NCBI RefSeq assembly: GCF_039536325.1
Contig: NZ_BAAAYO010000021.1
Location: 1-64,000, forward strand
DNA length: 64,000 bases
Reading direction: 5' to 3'
Source of the DNA: Paenibacillus_AB hodogayensis
GTDB lineage: Bacteria > Bacillota > Bacilli > Paenibacillales > NBRC-103111
Position 1 is the stretch's first letter. Every line of letters starts with the position of its first letter. The translations under genes were made by a program, and so were the position numbers. The notes under the pieces were generated by a model, which was not told the origin of the DNA, searched no databases, and saw only the letters and a program-made list of their open reading frames with translations. This document shows positions 1 to 10,000 of this stretch, in pieces.

Positions 1-115
1 CTCATACGAGAAGTTTACCATCTTTTAGCATTAATTTATAGTTTGAAGACACGCTCTAGTTTATTTTTGGTTCAGACAGCCTTTGCAGGCATCTGCTAAT
101 CAAAGTTTTCTGAAC

Positions 116-142
116 AAGGGCGGGGTTTCTCCGCCCTTATTC
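116..142. terminator. hairpin, possible terminator of an upstream gene
   Basis: An 8-bp perfect stem (AAGGGCGG at 116-123, CCGCCCTT at 131-138) has a 7-base loop. The following tract (ATTCGTGTT) is only weakly T-rich, so termination is plausible but not certain. Bases 1-115 hold no gene I can support. Confidence 0.4.
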
Positions 143-192
143 GTGTTGGTTGTCATATTTTCCGGGCAGCGGCATACTGCCGATTATCGCTT

Positions 193-201
193 TGGTATAA
201 T
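193..201 (+). promoter_or_regulatory. extended -10 promoter of the AraC gene at 231
   Basis: TGG-TATAAT forms an extended -10 element about 30 bases before the start codon, with no good -35 box. An AAGGTG ribosome site lies between it and the ATG at 231. Confidence 0.5.
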
Positions 202-230
202 GGAAACATCCTACAGAAGAAGGTGATCGC

Positions 231-1153
231 ATGCCGCAGCTGCCTGTTCACAAAGAGCCGTTCCAACGCATGGAGTCGTTCGAAGGAACGCGTTTTCCGT
301 TTCGCTGCACGGATGTAACCAAAACGAGAGACGGCTATCTGGTGTTCCCTCACTGGCACCGGCATATCGAAATCATTCGCGTTCTGCAAGGACCTGTCCA
401 GGTTACCCTTGCAAACAAAATGTTTACTGCATTTGAAAGCGATATCATCTATATCGGCAGCGGACAAGTACACGCTGTCCAGACGACAGCCGGCTCACCA
501 GCCCATATTAGAGGTGTCGTTTTTGACCCGCTGCTTGTCACCAATTTGTCCGAAGGCTTCGACTCCGACTATCATTATTTGCTGTATTCGAATTGGCGGC
601 ATACGCCTGACAAATATTCCGACTCCCATCCGTTATGGGAAAAGCTGAACGCTCTGTTGATCAGTTGTCAGCAGGAATACGTCAACCAGGATATAGGCAG
701 CGAGGTGATGATTCGGGCAGCTGTATATCAGATTGCCACGGCCTTGCTAAGAGATTTCCATCAGAACGGCAGGGGACTGCAGAGGGGGGAACTGGCAAAG
801 GCTACCGCGCACATCTGGACGCATTGAAACCGGCTTTAGACTATATCGAGAGCCGCTTCGCCCATTCCATATCCCTTAAGGAGCTGTCCACTCTGTCTAA
901 TATCAGTCCGTTCTATTTCAGCCGCTACTTCAAAAAAGCTACCGGCGTAACCTTGACGGGCTACATCCATTCAACAAGAATAAACAAAGCGAAGCAAATG
1001 CTGATCAGCGAGCCGTTCACCATAACGGAAATCGCCGAAAAAACGGGCTTTTGCGATGTTCACTACTTTGGACGCGTTTTCAGAGCATGGACCGGAGTAG
1101 CCCCGACAACGTATAGAAACGAAATAGCCCGCCATGGAACCGAGCGGCAATAA
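231..1153 (+). pseudogene. AraC-family regulator split by a frameshift
   Basis: The first frame (231-827) encodes an AraC-type N-terminal cupin sensor (HWHRHIE motif near residue 44, then a beta-rich region). The helix-turn-helix half is in another frame and ends at 1153, with the typical SISLKELSTLSNIS first helix and the FCDVHYFGRVFRAWTG signature of a second AraC helix-turn-helix. The two frames join near a run of six G at 784-789, and one missing base would restore about 307 residues, normal for the family. It is therefore either a genuine disrupted gene, a slippage hotspot or a sequencing error. The intact protein would be a cytoplasmic sugar-responsive regulator. The next gene downstream encodes a binding lipoprotein on the same strand, 214 bases away. 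Confidence 0.72.
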
Positions 1154-1370
1154 AGAATCCCTCATCCATATCCCGATACTACTGTTCCGACTCAACCGAC
1201 GCTATATAACCTCATGTGTAATATTGGTACAGTTTTACCCTGTCGTTGCCGCATTCTTACCTATCACTCGCTAAAAAAAGCGGAAAATAAAGGAATGTCC
1301 GTCTTTTTGTAGAAATCTTTTTGTTTAGCGGAAACGACGTTCAAAAATAGACTTTGTAGGGGAGGTTATG

Positions 1371-2915
1371 ATGATCGAAAGAGCCGGCAAGTGGACCGCA
1401 GCGCTGTTGACGCTTCTGGCTGCGTTTGGTTTTGTACTGGGAGCATGCGGCGGCTTAGCTGACGAATCCGTCGCTCCGAAGCAGCTCAGCATTTCCATGT
1501 TCGACAGGGGACAAGTATCCAGCGATGAAGGAACGTACCGGAACAACCGCTGGGTGCAGTGGATTCGGGAGAAGTCCGGCATATACGTGACCTTCGTGCC
1601 GGTTCCGAGAGTCGGGCAGGACAGGCTGAATGTCTTGCTTGCAGCCGGCGAAGCTCCCGATCTGATCTGGGAATACGACCGAAGATACATCGGCATGTTG
1701 GCGTCACAGGGCGTCATTCAGCCGGTCGACGGACTGCTGGAGACATACAGTACCGTCTATCGAAACTACTTGAAGGAGCATCCCGAATTGATGCCCTACC
1801 TTTCGTTCAACGGGCAAATGTATGCGGTTGCAACGAGGCGGCCAGTAACTTCCGTCGCCAATCACGCCATATGGATCCGGCAAGACTGGCTGGACATCCT
1901 GGGACTGCAAACGCCGCGAACGCTTGACGATCTGCTGCATGTGGCCAAAGCGTTTCGGGATCGCGATCCGGACGGCAACGGCCAAGCGGACACGTTGGCA
2001 TTCGCGGGCAATGAAAAAGCCGACATCATTTCCGCCTTATTCGGCACCCATCGGAACGAATGGTTTTTGGAGGACGGGAAGGTCAAGTACGGACCGACCA
2101 CAGACCGATATATGGAGGCAATCCGGTTCGAAAAGCAGCTTCATGATGAAGATCTTATCGATAAGGAGGGCAAGGCGGGCCTGCAGGCGTGGGTGGACGG
2201 CAAAGCCGGAATATGTTTGTGCCAATGGAGCAGTCCGCTGCTGACGGATCTGATGAACAACGATGCAGACGCCAGACCCGTGCCGCTCGAGCCGGCAGAG
2301 ACGAGATGGGGTACCTATGGTTTGTATCAGGAGGAGCCGCCGTATATATACGTCGCCTTCAATAAGAAGATGAAGGACCCCGAAACGGCGGTCAAGTACT
2401 TGGACTGGATGCTGGAAAAAGGATGGAGCGAGCTCGTGTACGGAACGGAAGGCGAGCATATGAAAACCGTGAACGGTATTCCGCAAATGATTAGCGCCGA
2501 CAAATACAGGAAAGAGATGCTGTACGCCTACGAATACGCCGTGCTCCGACAGGAAAAAGGGTGGGAAAGCGCTTTGTCCGCCAAGGCTGCTCCCGATCCG
2601 TTGTCGCAGCGAGTGGCGCGCCTGCAGGAGGAAGCGCTGCAGGTCGCTTTGAAGCATCCATACCGACGGGATTTTCCGTACCCGCCCAATTTTGTAGAAA
2701 TGAATGAAACGATTACGTCTATCGGACAGACGTTTGATACGATTAAAGCCAAAGCGGTACGGCTTGGCCCGAACTACTCCCCCGAATGGGCGATGCAGGA
2801 AATTAGAAAGGAATGGCGGCGCGCGGGCGGAGAACAAGCGGAAGCGCTTATCCAAGTTTGGTACGATAACAACAAGGCCGGCATGATGGTAATGGCTGAG
2901 CGGATAGGAGGATAA
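1371..2915 (+). CDS. extracellular sugar-binding lipoprotein (ABC importer, family 1, LplA-like)
   Basis: A 514-residue secreted binding protein. An N-terminal hydrophobic stretch ends in a lipobox (VLGAC), so it should be lipid-anchored outside the membrane. The body resembles the large LplA/YtcQ-type solute-binding proteins used for oligosaccharides: an early SMFDRG strand, an APDLIWEYD segment and an aromatic-rich C-terminal half. Two ATGs stand in tandem; the second (1371) has better spacing from GGGGAGG at 1359-1365. Its stop is only 3 bases before the AraC sensor gene at 2919, so the two are co-transcribed. No permease genes flank it, although LplA-type proteins normally have them. The ligand cannot be read from the sequence. 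Confidence 0.85.
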   Translation: MIERAGKWTAALLTLLAAFGFVLGACGGLADESVAPKQLSISMFDRGQVSSDEGTYRNNRWVQWIREKSGIYVTFVPVPRVGQDRLNVLLAAGEAPDLIWEYDRRYIGMLASQGVIQPVDGLLETYSTVYRNYLKEHPELMPYLSFNGQMYAVATRRPVTSVANHAIWIRQDWLDILGLQTPRTLDDLLHVAKAFRDRDPDGNGQADTLAFAGNEKADIISALFGTHRNEWFLEDGKVKYGPTTDRYMEAIRFEKQLHDEDLIDKEGKAGLQAWVDGKAGICLCQWSSPLLTDLMNNDADARPVPLEPAETRWGTYGLYQEEPPYIYVAFNKKMKDPETAVKYLDWMLEKGWSELVYGTEGEHMKTVNGIPQMISADKYRKEMLYAYEYAVLRQEKGWESALSAKAAPDPLSQRVARLQEEALQVALKHPYRRDFPYPPNFVEMNETITSIGQTFDTIKAKAVRLGPNYSPEWAMQEIRKEWRRAGGEQAEALIQVWYDNNKAGMMVMAERIGG

Positions 2916-2918
2916 ACC

Positions 2919-5276
2919 GTGAACGTTCTTCAGACCCGGCTGACGAAAAAATTGTTTCTCATCCTGCTCGCGCTTTTGCTTGTGGCCGTTTCGTTGACCG
3001 CTTTTCTTTCTTACCGGATCGTCACCGGCAGACTTCAGCATGAGATGGCGAACGCGAACATGGAGCTGCTGCGCCAGATCGACGAGAAGCTGAAGCTGGT
3101 TTTGAAGGATATCGACCGCAATATGATCCGGCTGTTGAAGAAGGAAGAGGTGCGCAAGTTTTTCGACATCGAAATGGGAGAGGGAGAGCGCAAAGCGAAC
3201 CAGGCCGCGATCGATAATTTGCTGAACGATATGATTCAAAGAAGCGACGCTTTGTTTTCGGTCGACCTGTACTCGTATGTCAAGCAGCAGAAAAGGTCCG
3301 CCACCACCAATACAGATGAAACGGCAGCGGAAAATTACGAGTGGATCGGGCAATTTTACTCGGCGGACGGCTTTCAAAGCTGGCTTCCGACCCGCAAACT
3401 GATTTTGGACAATAAAAACTTCCCTTTGTACCAGGATGTGGTGACCTCGGTTCGCACGTATCCTCTGCTGCATTCTCCCGGGTATCGAAGAGGGGCTGCG
3501 GCGGTCAGCATCAAGCAAGAGGCGCTGTACAACCTCGTTCAGGATGCGGAGCGATATCCGGGGCCGGAGCTTTCTTTTGTCATCGACCGCACGGGGCAAG
3601 TGATTCTTCATCCGGATTTCAAAAAGGTGGGCCAACATGTTGGCGAAATTCCGTACATCGCCAAATTGCTGAAAAACGGCAAGGAAGGCTCTTTTGTCAC
3701 AGACGTGGACACCGCCCGCAGCTCGGTTTTTTACTTCACAAGCGAATATACCGGCTGGAAGCTCATTCGGATCGTTCCGGTCATGGCGCTCAACAAGCCG
3801 CTTGTTCATACCCGAAACACGCTGCTGGCGGTATCGGTCCTGCTGTTTGCCGCCGCCGCGCTCGCTGCCGTTCTGGTAAGCCGCTGGACGTTCAAGCCGA
3901 TCAACCGGTTTATTTTCAGCATGTCGCGGAAGCTGAGGTTCCATCCTTTGCATGGTAACGAAGGCCGATATTCCGATGAATTCGATCATCTGGAAACGAT
4001 GATGCAGGATGTATTGATCGACAGCGAGCGGCTGGAGAAGCAGATCAAAGAAAGCAAGCCGTTGATGAGATGGCGTCTGCTGATGAAAATGTTGACGAAC
4101 GATTCGGGTGGTTTCCGCAATATGAATTCCTATTTGGACTTGGTGGGCGTGCGACTGTATGACGGCTGCTTTGTCGTCATGAGCATTCAGTTCGACAACC
4201 GGCACGAGATCGCAAGCGCGCGCGACTTGCATTTATACGCTTATGCGCTGTGCAATATTGCCGAAGAGATCGTGAACGCGGAGCACAAAGGCGCCGCAAT
4301 GGAATGGGAGGAAGGGCGCTGCGCCGTCATTGTCAGCTTTGAAGACAAAGACAACGAGGAGAGGCTTGCGGTTCGCGCCGTTGCCGTCGCGGATCAGATC
4401 AAGCATGGCGTGCACAAATCCTTGAAAAAAACGGTGACGATCGGCGTCGGCGGCATCGTGTACGCCATGCCGGACATCTCCCTCTCCTACAAGCAGTCGA
4501 TGGAAGCGCTAAAGTACAGATTGATAATCGGCGGCAATATGGTCATCACGGCGGACGAAATCCTCGACTCGCGCAATGGCGAATACAACGGATTGTTCGC
4601 GATGATGGACAGCACAATCGATTCGTTGAAGCAGTCCGATGCGGCAAAACTCCAGTCGCAGGTCGCCCACTGGTTTGAGTCGCTGGCCCGCAGCAATGTG
4701 CCCCCGGACACGCTTAACCATTTAGTCGTTCAGCTTTTGATGAGGGCGGCCGTGATCGCGGATGAAATCGGCATGAAGCCGGAGGAATCGGACGCGGGGC
4801 CGACGATGGAAGAGGTGTTAAGCCGCTGCGAACGGCTGGAGCAAATCCGCGAGTTTACGGACGCAACGCTGTCCGAATATATCCGCCGGATCGCTGCGAG
4901 ACGCAATAACCGGGATAAGAACGAAAAGATTGAGGAAATGGTCCAATTCATTCAACACAATTACAAGCTCAGCGATTTGTCCTTGCATTATTTATCGGAC
5001 AAGTTTCAGATTAGCCTCTCGCATCTGAGCCGAATGTTCAAGGAATACACAGGGGACAATTTTATCGACTACTTGACGGAGCTGCGTGTCGCGAAAGCGA
5101 AGGAGCTGCTCACCGGCTCCGGCGGGAAAATACGCGATGTTGCCGAAAGGGTAGGGTATACGCACGATACGAGCTTTATCCGGATTTTCAAAAAATTCAC
5201 CGGACTGACTCCCAGCGAATACCGGGAGCGCGAAGGGGGAAAGCCCAATTCCCCGGCGCTGGCGCAAAAAAAGTAA
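2919..5276 (+). CDS. two-TM membrane sensor with AraC DNA-binding domain
   Basis: A 785-residue regulator starting at GTG behind a perfect AGGAGG. One membrane segment lies near residues 11-33, an extracellular sensor region extends to about residue 295 (probably a Cache-like fold), a second membrane segment lies near 298-320, and a cytoplasmic region ends in two AraC helix-turn-helix motifs (about 670-770: LSLHYLSDKFQISLSHLSRMFKEYTG and VAERVGYTHDTSFIRIFKKFTG regions). This layout is common in Paenibacillus, where such proteins sit beside binding-protein genes. Co-transcription with the lipoprotein at 1371 suggests ligand sensing, perhaps through that protein. The ligand is unknown. A strong terminator follows. 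Confidence 0.88.
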   Translation: MNVLQTRLTKKLFLILLALLLVAVSLTAFLSYRIVTGRLQHEMANANMELLRQIDEKLKLVLKDIDRNMIRLLKKEEVRKFFDIEMGEGERKANQAAIDNLLNDMIQRSDALFSVDLYSYVKQQKRSATTNTDETAAENYEWIGQFYSADGFQSWLPTRKLILDNKNFPLYQDVVTSVRTYPLLHSPGYRRGAAAVSIKQEALYNLVQDAERYPGPELSFVIDRTGQVILHPDFKKVGQHVGEIPYIAKLLKNGKEGSFVTDVDTARSSVFYFTSEYTGWKLIRIVPVMALNKPLVHTRNTLLAVSVLLFAAAALAAVLVSRWTFKPINRFIFSMSRKLRFHPLHGNEGRYSDEFDHLETMMQDVLIDSERLEKQIKESKPLMRWRLLMKMLTNDSGGFRNMNSYLDLVGVRLYDGCFVVMSIQFDNRHEIASARDLHLYAYALCNIAEEIVNAEHKGAAMEWEEGRCAVIVSFEDKDNEERLAVRAVAVADQIKHGVHKSLKKTVTIGVGGIVYAMPDISLSYKQSMEALKYRLIIGGNMVITADEILDSRNGEYNGLFAMMDSTIDSLKQSDAAKLQSQVAHWFESLARSNVPPDTLNHLVVQLLMRAAVIADEIGMKPEESDAGPTMEEVLSRCERLEQIREFTDATLSEYIRRIAARRNNRDKNEKIEEMVQFIQHNYKLSDLSLHYLSDKFQISLSHLSRMFKEYTGDNFIDYLTELRVAKAKELLTGSGGKIRDVAERVGYTHDTSFIRIFKKFTGLTPSEYREREGGKPNSPALAQKK

Positions 5277-5285
5277 AAGATGTTG

Positions 5286-5325
5286 AGTCTCTATCGGCAT
5301 GCTCCGGCCGATGGGGGCTTTTTTT
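5286..5325 (+). terminator. rho-independent terminator
   Basis: A stem of about 13 bp (AGTCTCTATCGGC with GCCGATGGGGGCT, including G-U pairs) is followed by seven T. It ends the 1371-5276 operon. Confidence 0.85.
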
Positions 5326-5638
5326 GCGTGACGGCGACCGGTTTCGGCCTGATTTTAAGCGGAATTTCCGATTAAGCAAGAGAGGAAAGCGAAAGCAAAA
5401 AGTGTATGTTTCCCGTCCTGCGGCGCCCGTGCTACTTTAATGCAGGACTGCGCAAGCGCCATTGCGCAGGAGAAGGACGCTTGCGGGGAGGTGAACGTCA
5501 ATAAGCAGGAGGCGCTCCGTTCATGGTCCGTTGGTGGCGGTGGACGGATGAGTATGGCGAATGGAGAATAGCGGTGTATGGAGAAACGGCCGCATTCCAA
5601 ACTATCTGAAAGGGGTTACAAACCGGGGTGAACGTGAC
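5326..5638. other. intergenic region upstream of the lipoprotein at 5639
   Basis: No gene is supported here. A hairpin, CTGCGCAA/TTGCGCAG, sits at 5448-5469. A 26-codon open frame from the GTG at 5491 has a ribosome-site-like GGGGAGG but resembles nothing I know. A promoter must lie here, but I cannot place it with confidence. Confidence 0.5.
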
Positions 5639-6985
5639 ATGAAGAAGGTTGTCGTCTTTTCCTTGAATCTGGTCTTAAGCGTATCCTTATTGGGTTGTGC
5701 GGCAACGGGGGGAGGAATGAAATCCGATGGGAAATCCGAATCGAAGCCCGAGGCGGCGAAGGCGCCGGTTACGTTAACGCTTTACTTGCACGGGGCTGCG
5801 TTAACGGACAATGAATTTCAACGTTTTTTCGCCGAACCGGTCAAAAAGAAGTTCCCTCATATTACGCTCGAATTTCTAAAGGATAAGGCAAACGGAGGAA
5901 CCGATCCGAATGAGTTGATTACCGCGGGAACGTATCCGGATATGTTGTACGGAAGCAATACGGCCGTGTTCGCGCATAAAGACTTGAAGTGGATTGCGGA
6001 TCTGTCCCCCTATGTGAAGAAGGAGAAGGTCGAGCTGTCGCGGGTCCATCCTGCCATCGTGGAGACGTTGGGGATGTATGCCGATCGTGAAGGGGAAATG
6101 ATCGGACTTCCGTTCGTGACCAACTATGCGGCATTGTTTTACAACAAAGACATTTTTGACAAATTCGGAGTCGGTTATCCGAAAGATCTGATGACGTGGG
6201 ATCAAATTATGGGACTTGCGCGGCTATTGACCCGTACGGATGCGGGAACCCCGTACATCGGACTCGATTTCACGGAGCCGGACAGGCCTGGCGGACAGCT
6301 ATCTCTTCCGTTGGTCGAGCCCAAAACCGGAAACAGCGTCATTACCTCTGATGGCTGGAAAAAAATATTCGGCCTGCTGAAACAAAATTACGACATTCCG
6401 GGCTACATCGGTCCGAACAACAAGTGGACGTACGGGCTGAACGCGTTTCTAAAAGATCGGAATTTGGCGATGCTGCCCAATTGGGCGGACGGGGTCATCG
6501 GCCCTGCAGAGGAGTTTATGCTAAAGGGACAGCCTTTGAATTACGATATTGCCGCTCTCCCCAATTTCGAGGACGCGCTCGGTACGGGAAGAGAGGTCGA
6601 TATGCATCTGCTGATGCTGTGCAACCAGAGCAAGCATAAGGATGAAGCTTTTCAGGTCATGAGCTATATGATGTCCGAGGAAATTCAGACGATCGTCGCC
6701 AAGGCGGGGCGGTTTCCCGTATTGAACTTACCGGAACTGGAGAAGGGGTTCGGCGCCGATCTCGGCAGCCTCAAGGGCAAAAACACGGCGGGGATTTTCA
6801 AAGCGAAGCCTAGAAACATGCATGACAATCCGAACCAATTCGACCGGTCCATCGTGAAGCCCAGATTGAATGATGCGGCGAAAGCGGTTGCTCTCGGTCA
6901 GAAGGACATCAATACGGCGCTTCGGGACGCGCAGGAGCTAGCCGACAAGCAGATGGCCGATGCACGGAAAGCCAAAGGCAATTAG
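5639..6985 (+). CDS. sugar-binding lipoprotein (orphan, paralogue group A)
   Basis: A 448-residue family-1 solute-binding lipoprotein. The signal peptide ends in a lipobox (SLLGC), followed by a charged linker and then the binding fold. I chose the ATG at 5639 because the signal peptide begins there; an in-frame ATG at 5561 would add a non-signal extension. The segment FYNKDIFDKFGVGYPKD (about residue 165) and the GYI...GLNAFLKDRNLAMLPNW segment recur almost unchanged in the proteins at 34261, 40485 and 63547, so these are paralogues. It lies 33 bases before the secreted hydrolase at 7019 and probably binds its products. No permease or ATPase gene is nearby. Confidence 0.85.
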   Translation: MKKVVVFSLNLVLSVSLLGCAATGGGMKSDGKSESKPEAAKAPVTLTLYLHGAALTDNEFQRFFAEPVKKKFPHITLEFLKDKANGGTDPNELITAGTYPDMLYGSNTAVFAHKDLKWIADLSPYVKKEKVELSRVHPAIVETLGMYADREGEMIGLPFVTNYAALFYNKDIFDKFGVGYPKDLMTWDQIMGLARLLTRTDAGTPYIGLDFTEPDRPGGQLSLPLVEPKTGNSVITSDGWKKIFGLLKQNYDIPGYIGPNNKWTYGLNAFLKDRNLAMLPNWADGVIGPAEEFMLKGQPLNYDIAALPNFEDALGTGREVDMHLLMLCNQSKHKDEAFQVMSYMMSEEIQTIVAKAGRFPVLNLPELEKGFGADLGSLKGKNTAGIFKAKPRNMHDNPNQFDRSIVKPRLNDAAKAVALGQKDINTALRDAQELADKQMADARKAKGN

Positions 6986-7018
6986 GGAGTCGACCACAAG
7001 AACGAAGGAGTGACGGTA

Positions 7019-10000
7019 TTGGTCTTTAAGGGAACGTTGAATAAAATAAGTCTGGCGCTCGCCTTTCTCATGCTCGCTTCGCTGCCGTATCCTTGGATCG
7101 CCGCCATGGAGCCCGCCGTCCGGCAGGTGCGCGCGGAAGGCGCGCCTGTCGGGCAAGCGACGTATGCCCCGGCCGTTCAGCTTGCTCCGGTTGAAGATAC
7201 GTATGTCCAAGGCGGGGCGCAGGCGGCCAACAATTTTGGAGCGAGTACCACCCTCGCCGTCAAAACAAGCAGCGCGGGACTGACGCGGCAAGCGCTGATG
7301 AAGTTCGATTTGAGCTCGTTTGCCGGTCCGCTCGGCTCGGCCAAATTGAAAGTGTACGGCGCAGTCACGGACGGAGAGGGCTCGGAGGTCGACGTTCAGG
7401 TTTACGGCCTGGAGCAGGACGGCTGGAGCGAAGGAACGCTTACCTGGAATACGCGGCCGCAGCCGCAGCATTATTTGGCTTCCGCGCATATGAACAAAAC
7501 GATGAAATGGCACGAATACGACGTGACTTCGTTCGTGAAGCGTCAGCAAGAGCTGGACCAAACGGCAAGCTTCCTGTTCCTGGAGGAAGCGAATCCCGGC
7601 TTGCTCGTCCAGTTGAACAGCAAGGAAAACGCGGCGAACAAGCCTTATCTGGAGCTGTCTGCCGCACGGGTACAGGAAGCCTCGCCGGTCTGGCCGTCAA
7701 GCAGCGGCTTGCGGGCTCTAAGAGCAAGCGCGAACAGCGCGCAGCTTAGTTGGACCGCCGCGACGGATGCAGCAGGCGTTTCCGGTTATCGCGTGTATCG
7801 CAACGGTACCGTAATCGGCTCGGTGTATGGCCAACAGCAGACGTTCACGGTGAACGGTCTTGCGCCGGGCACACGTCATACGTTCAAGGTAGAAGCCGGG
7901 AACGCAGCCGGTCATTGGAGCACGGACGGTCCGTATGTTACGTATGAGGCGAACCAATACGGGCTGGAAGGAGAGGGGGAGTCGTATGTCTCGGCGAACT
8001 TTACTCCCAGTATTCAAACGGGAGCCGCCTACAGCGGCGGAAAGTTTTTGTCCCTGTTCTCCGACGTCCCGTCGCCAAATGACGGATACTGGGTGCAGTA
8101 TGCGGTTTACGCGCCCGTCGCCGGCGCTTACCGGCTCGACGTTGCCTCCTCGCCGATCAATGCGGCATGGGCATCGCCCTACGACCTGAAAATAAACGAC
8201 GGTCCGTTCGCACCTGTCTCCCATGCAGTGGAATACGGAAAAATCACCGATACGGTGCGCCAGTTTCATCTGCAGAACGTCGTGCTGGAAGCGGGGTTGA
8301 ATACGCTCTCGTTTCGCGTAAAGGAGCGGCGGACCCAGCCCGATACGAGGTACGCCTTTTTTCTCGACTCGTTCCAGTTGACCTTTGCCCACCATACGGA
8401 ATATGAGGGAGAGACGGCGTTCTCGACCAATTTCGCTCCGGGCGTGCAGTCGGGGGCCGAATACAGCGGCGGCAGACAGCTAGCCCTGTTCACGGATGCG
8501 GCGCCTCCGGCAGGCGGATATGTAGCGGAATACCGCATAGAGGTATCGCAAAAGGGGCTGTATCAGCTCGATGTTGCCGCAACTCCGCATCAGGCGGCCT
8601 GGTCCTCTCCCTACGAGATTTCCGTCAACGGCGGCAGCTTCAAGAGGGTGACGGAAGCCGTACAATATGCCACCGTCAACAGCATGGTGTACAAGTATCA
8701 TCTGGAGCCTCTGACGCTTCAGGCCGGCTCGAATTCGATCGTGTTCCGCGTCACGGAGCCTCGACAGCAGCCGGATGCGAAATATGCGTTCTTCCTGGAT
8801 TGGTTTCGCGTCGCACCTATCGGCGCATCGGTCCGGTCTTTGACGGCCAGCGCGCCGATGAACGTCTTCCAGTACGGACAACCTGCGAGCTTCCAGGTGC
8901 GCTTGAGCAACCAGACGGGCTTGCCGGCCAAGCTTGCCTACAGCATTCGGGACTATTGGGATCAGGAGGTGTCTGCGCAGACGTTGACGCTTCCCGGTGA
9001 ACAAGACACGGCGGACATATCGCTAAGCGAATTGCCGAAAGGACACTACCGGATCAAGGTGCAATTGGCGGGAGCGGAGGAGAGCCTGACGGAGCTGTTC
9101 TCCATCGTTACGTCGCTTGCGGATCGGCCGCAGGTGGACGATTCCCCGTTCGGGCTCGATGCGGCCATGGCCTGGATCGTGCCGAAGAGCAAGCTGGCGG
9201 AAGTCGCAACGGTTCTCAAGCTGACCGGAGCGACCTGGATTCGCGACCGGTTCCGCTGGAATGATGCCGTGAACCCGGAGCCCGGAACGTTCAATTTCGC
9301 GGCTGACGTCGCCAAGGATGCGATTAGCGCGCTTTCGGACGCCGATCTGCATATATCGGACGTGTACCACAGCGCTCCGAGCTGGACTCGGAACGCGGCC
9401 AATGCCAAGCTGCCGGACGACTTGATCGCCGCCTACCAAATGGCCAAACAATCGGCCGACTATTACGGCGATCAGGTCAAAACCTGGGAAGTGTGGAATG
9501 AGCCGGATATTACGTATTTCGCAAACCCGGACGAGACGGCGGATAAGTATGCCGCGTTTCTGAAGGCGGCTTCCATCGGATACCGAGATGCCGCTTCCGA
9601 TCCCCATGTCGCAATAAGCGGATTCGCGTTGCTGCCGGGCGTGTTCGAGCAGGTGGCGATGGAGAATGAGCTGCTGCCCTATTTCGATATATACAATTTT
9701 CACCGGCACCAGCGCTACAAGGCCGGTGCGAGTTCGATGCCTTACCCGAGCGGCGTGGAGCTGCATCAGCAATTTCTCGATCAATACGGGGGCGGAGCGA
9801 AGCCGATGTGGGTGACCGAGGCGGGCATTTCCTTTGCCGCTGCGGCGCCTGTCGAGCTGACGCATAGACAGCAGGTCGTCCAAGCCCGCTATATGGTGAC
9901 GTCTACGGTAACTTCGATTGCGCAAGGCACGGATAAGCATTTTGGATTTCTGGCGCTTCCTCTACAGGAGGGCGCTTATTATTGGGGTATGCTGAGCCGG

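Noticed and set aside
784..789. Programmed ribosomal frameshift in the split AraC gene
   Set aside because: The G run could slip, but there is no stimulatory structure I can see and AraC genes are not known to use one; mutation or sequencing error is simpler.
2037..4232. Open frame of 731 codons on the minus strand across the lipoprotein and AraC sensor genes
   Set aside because: It is antisense to two well-supported genes, has no recognisable domain and is rich in His and Arg, as expected from an out-of-phase reading of GC-rich codons.
5491..5574. Small open frame of 26 codons before the lipoprotein at 5639
   Set aside because: There is a ribosome-site-like sequence, but no similarity, no coding signature and no attenuator structure beside it.
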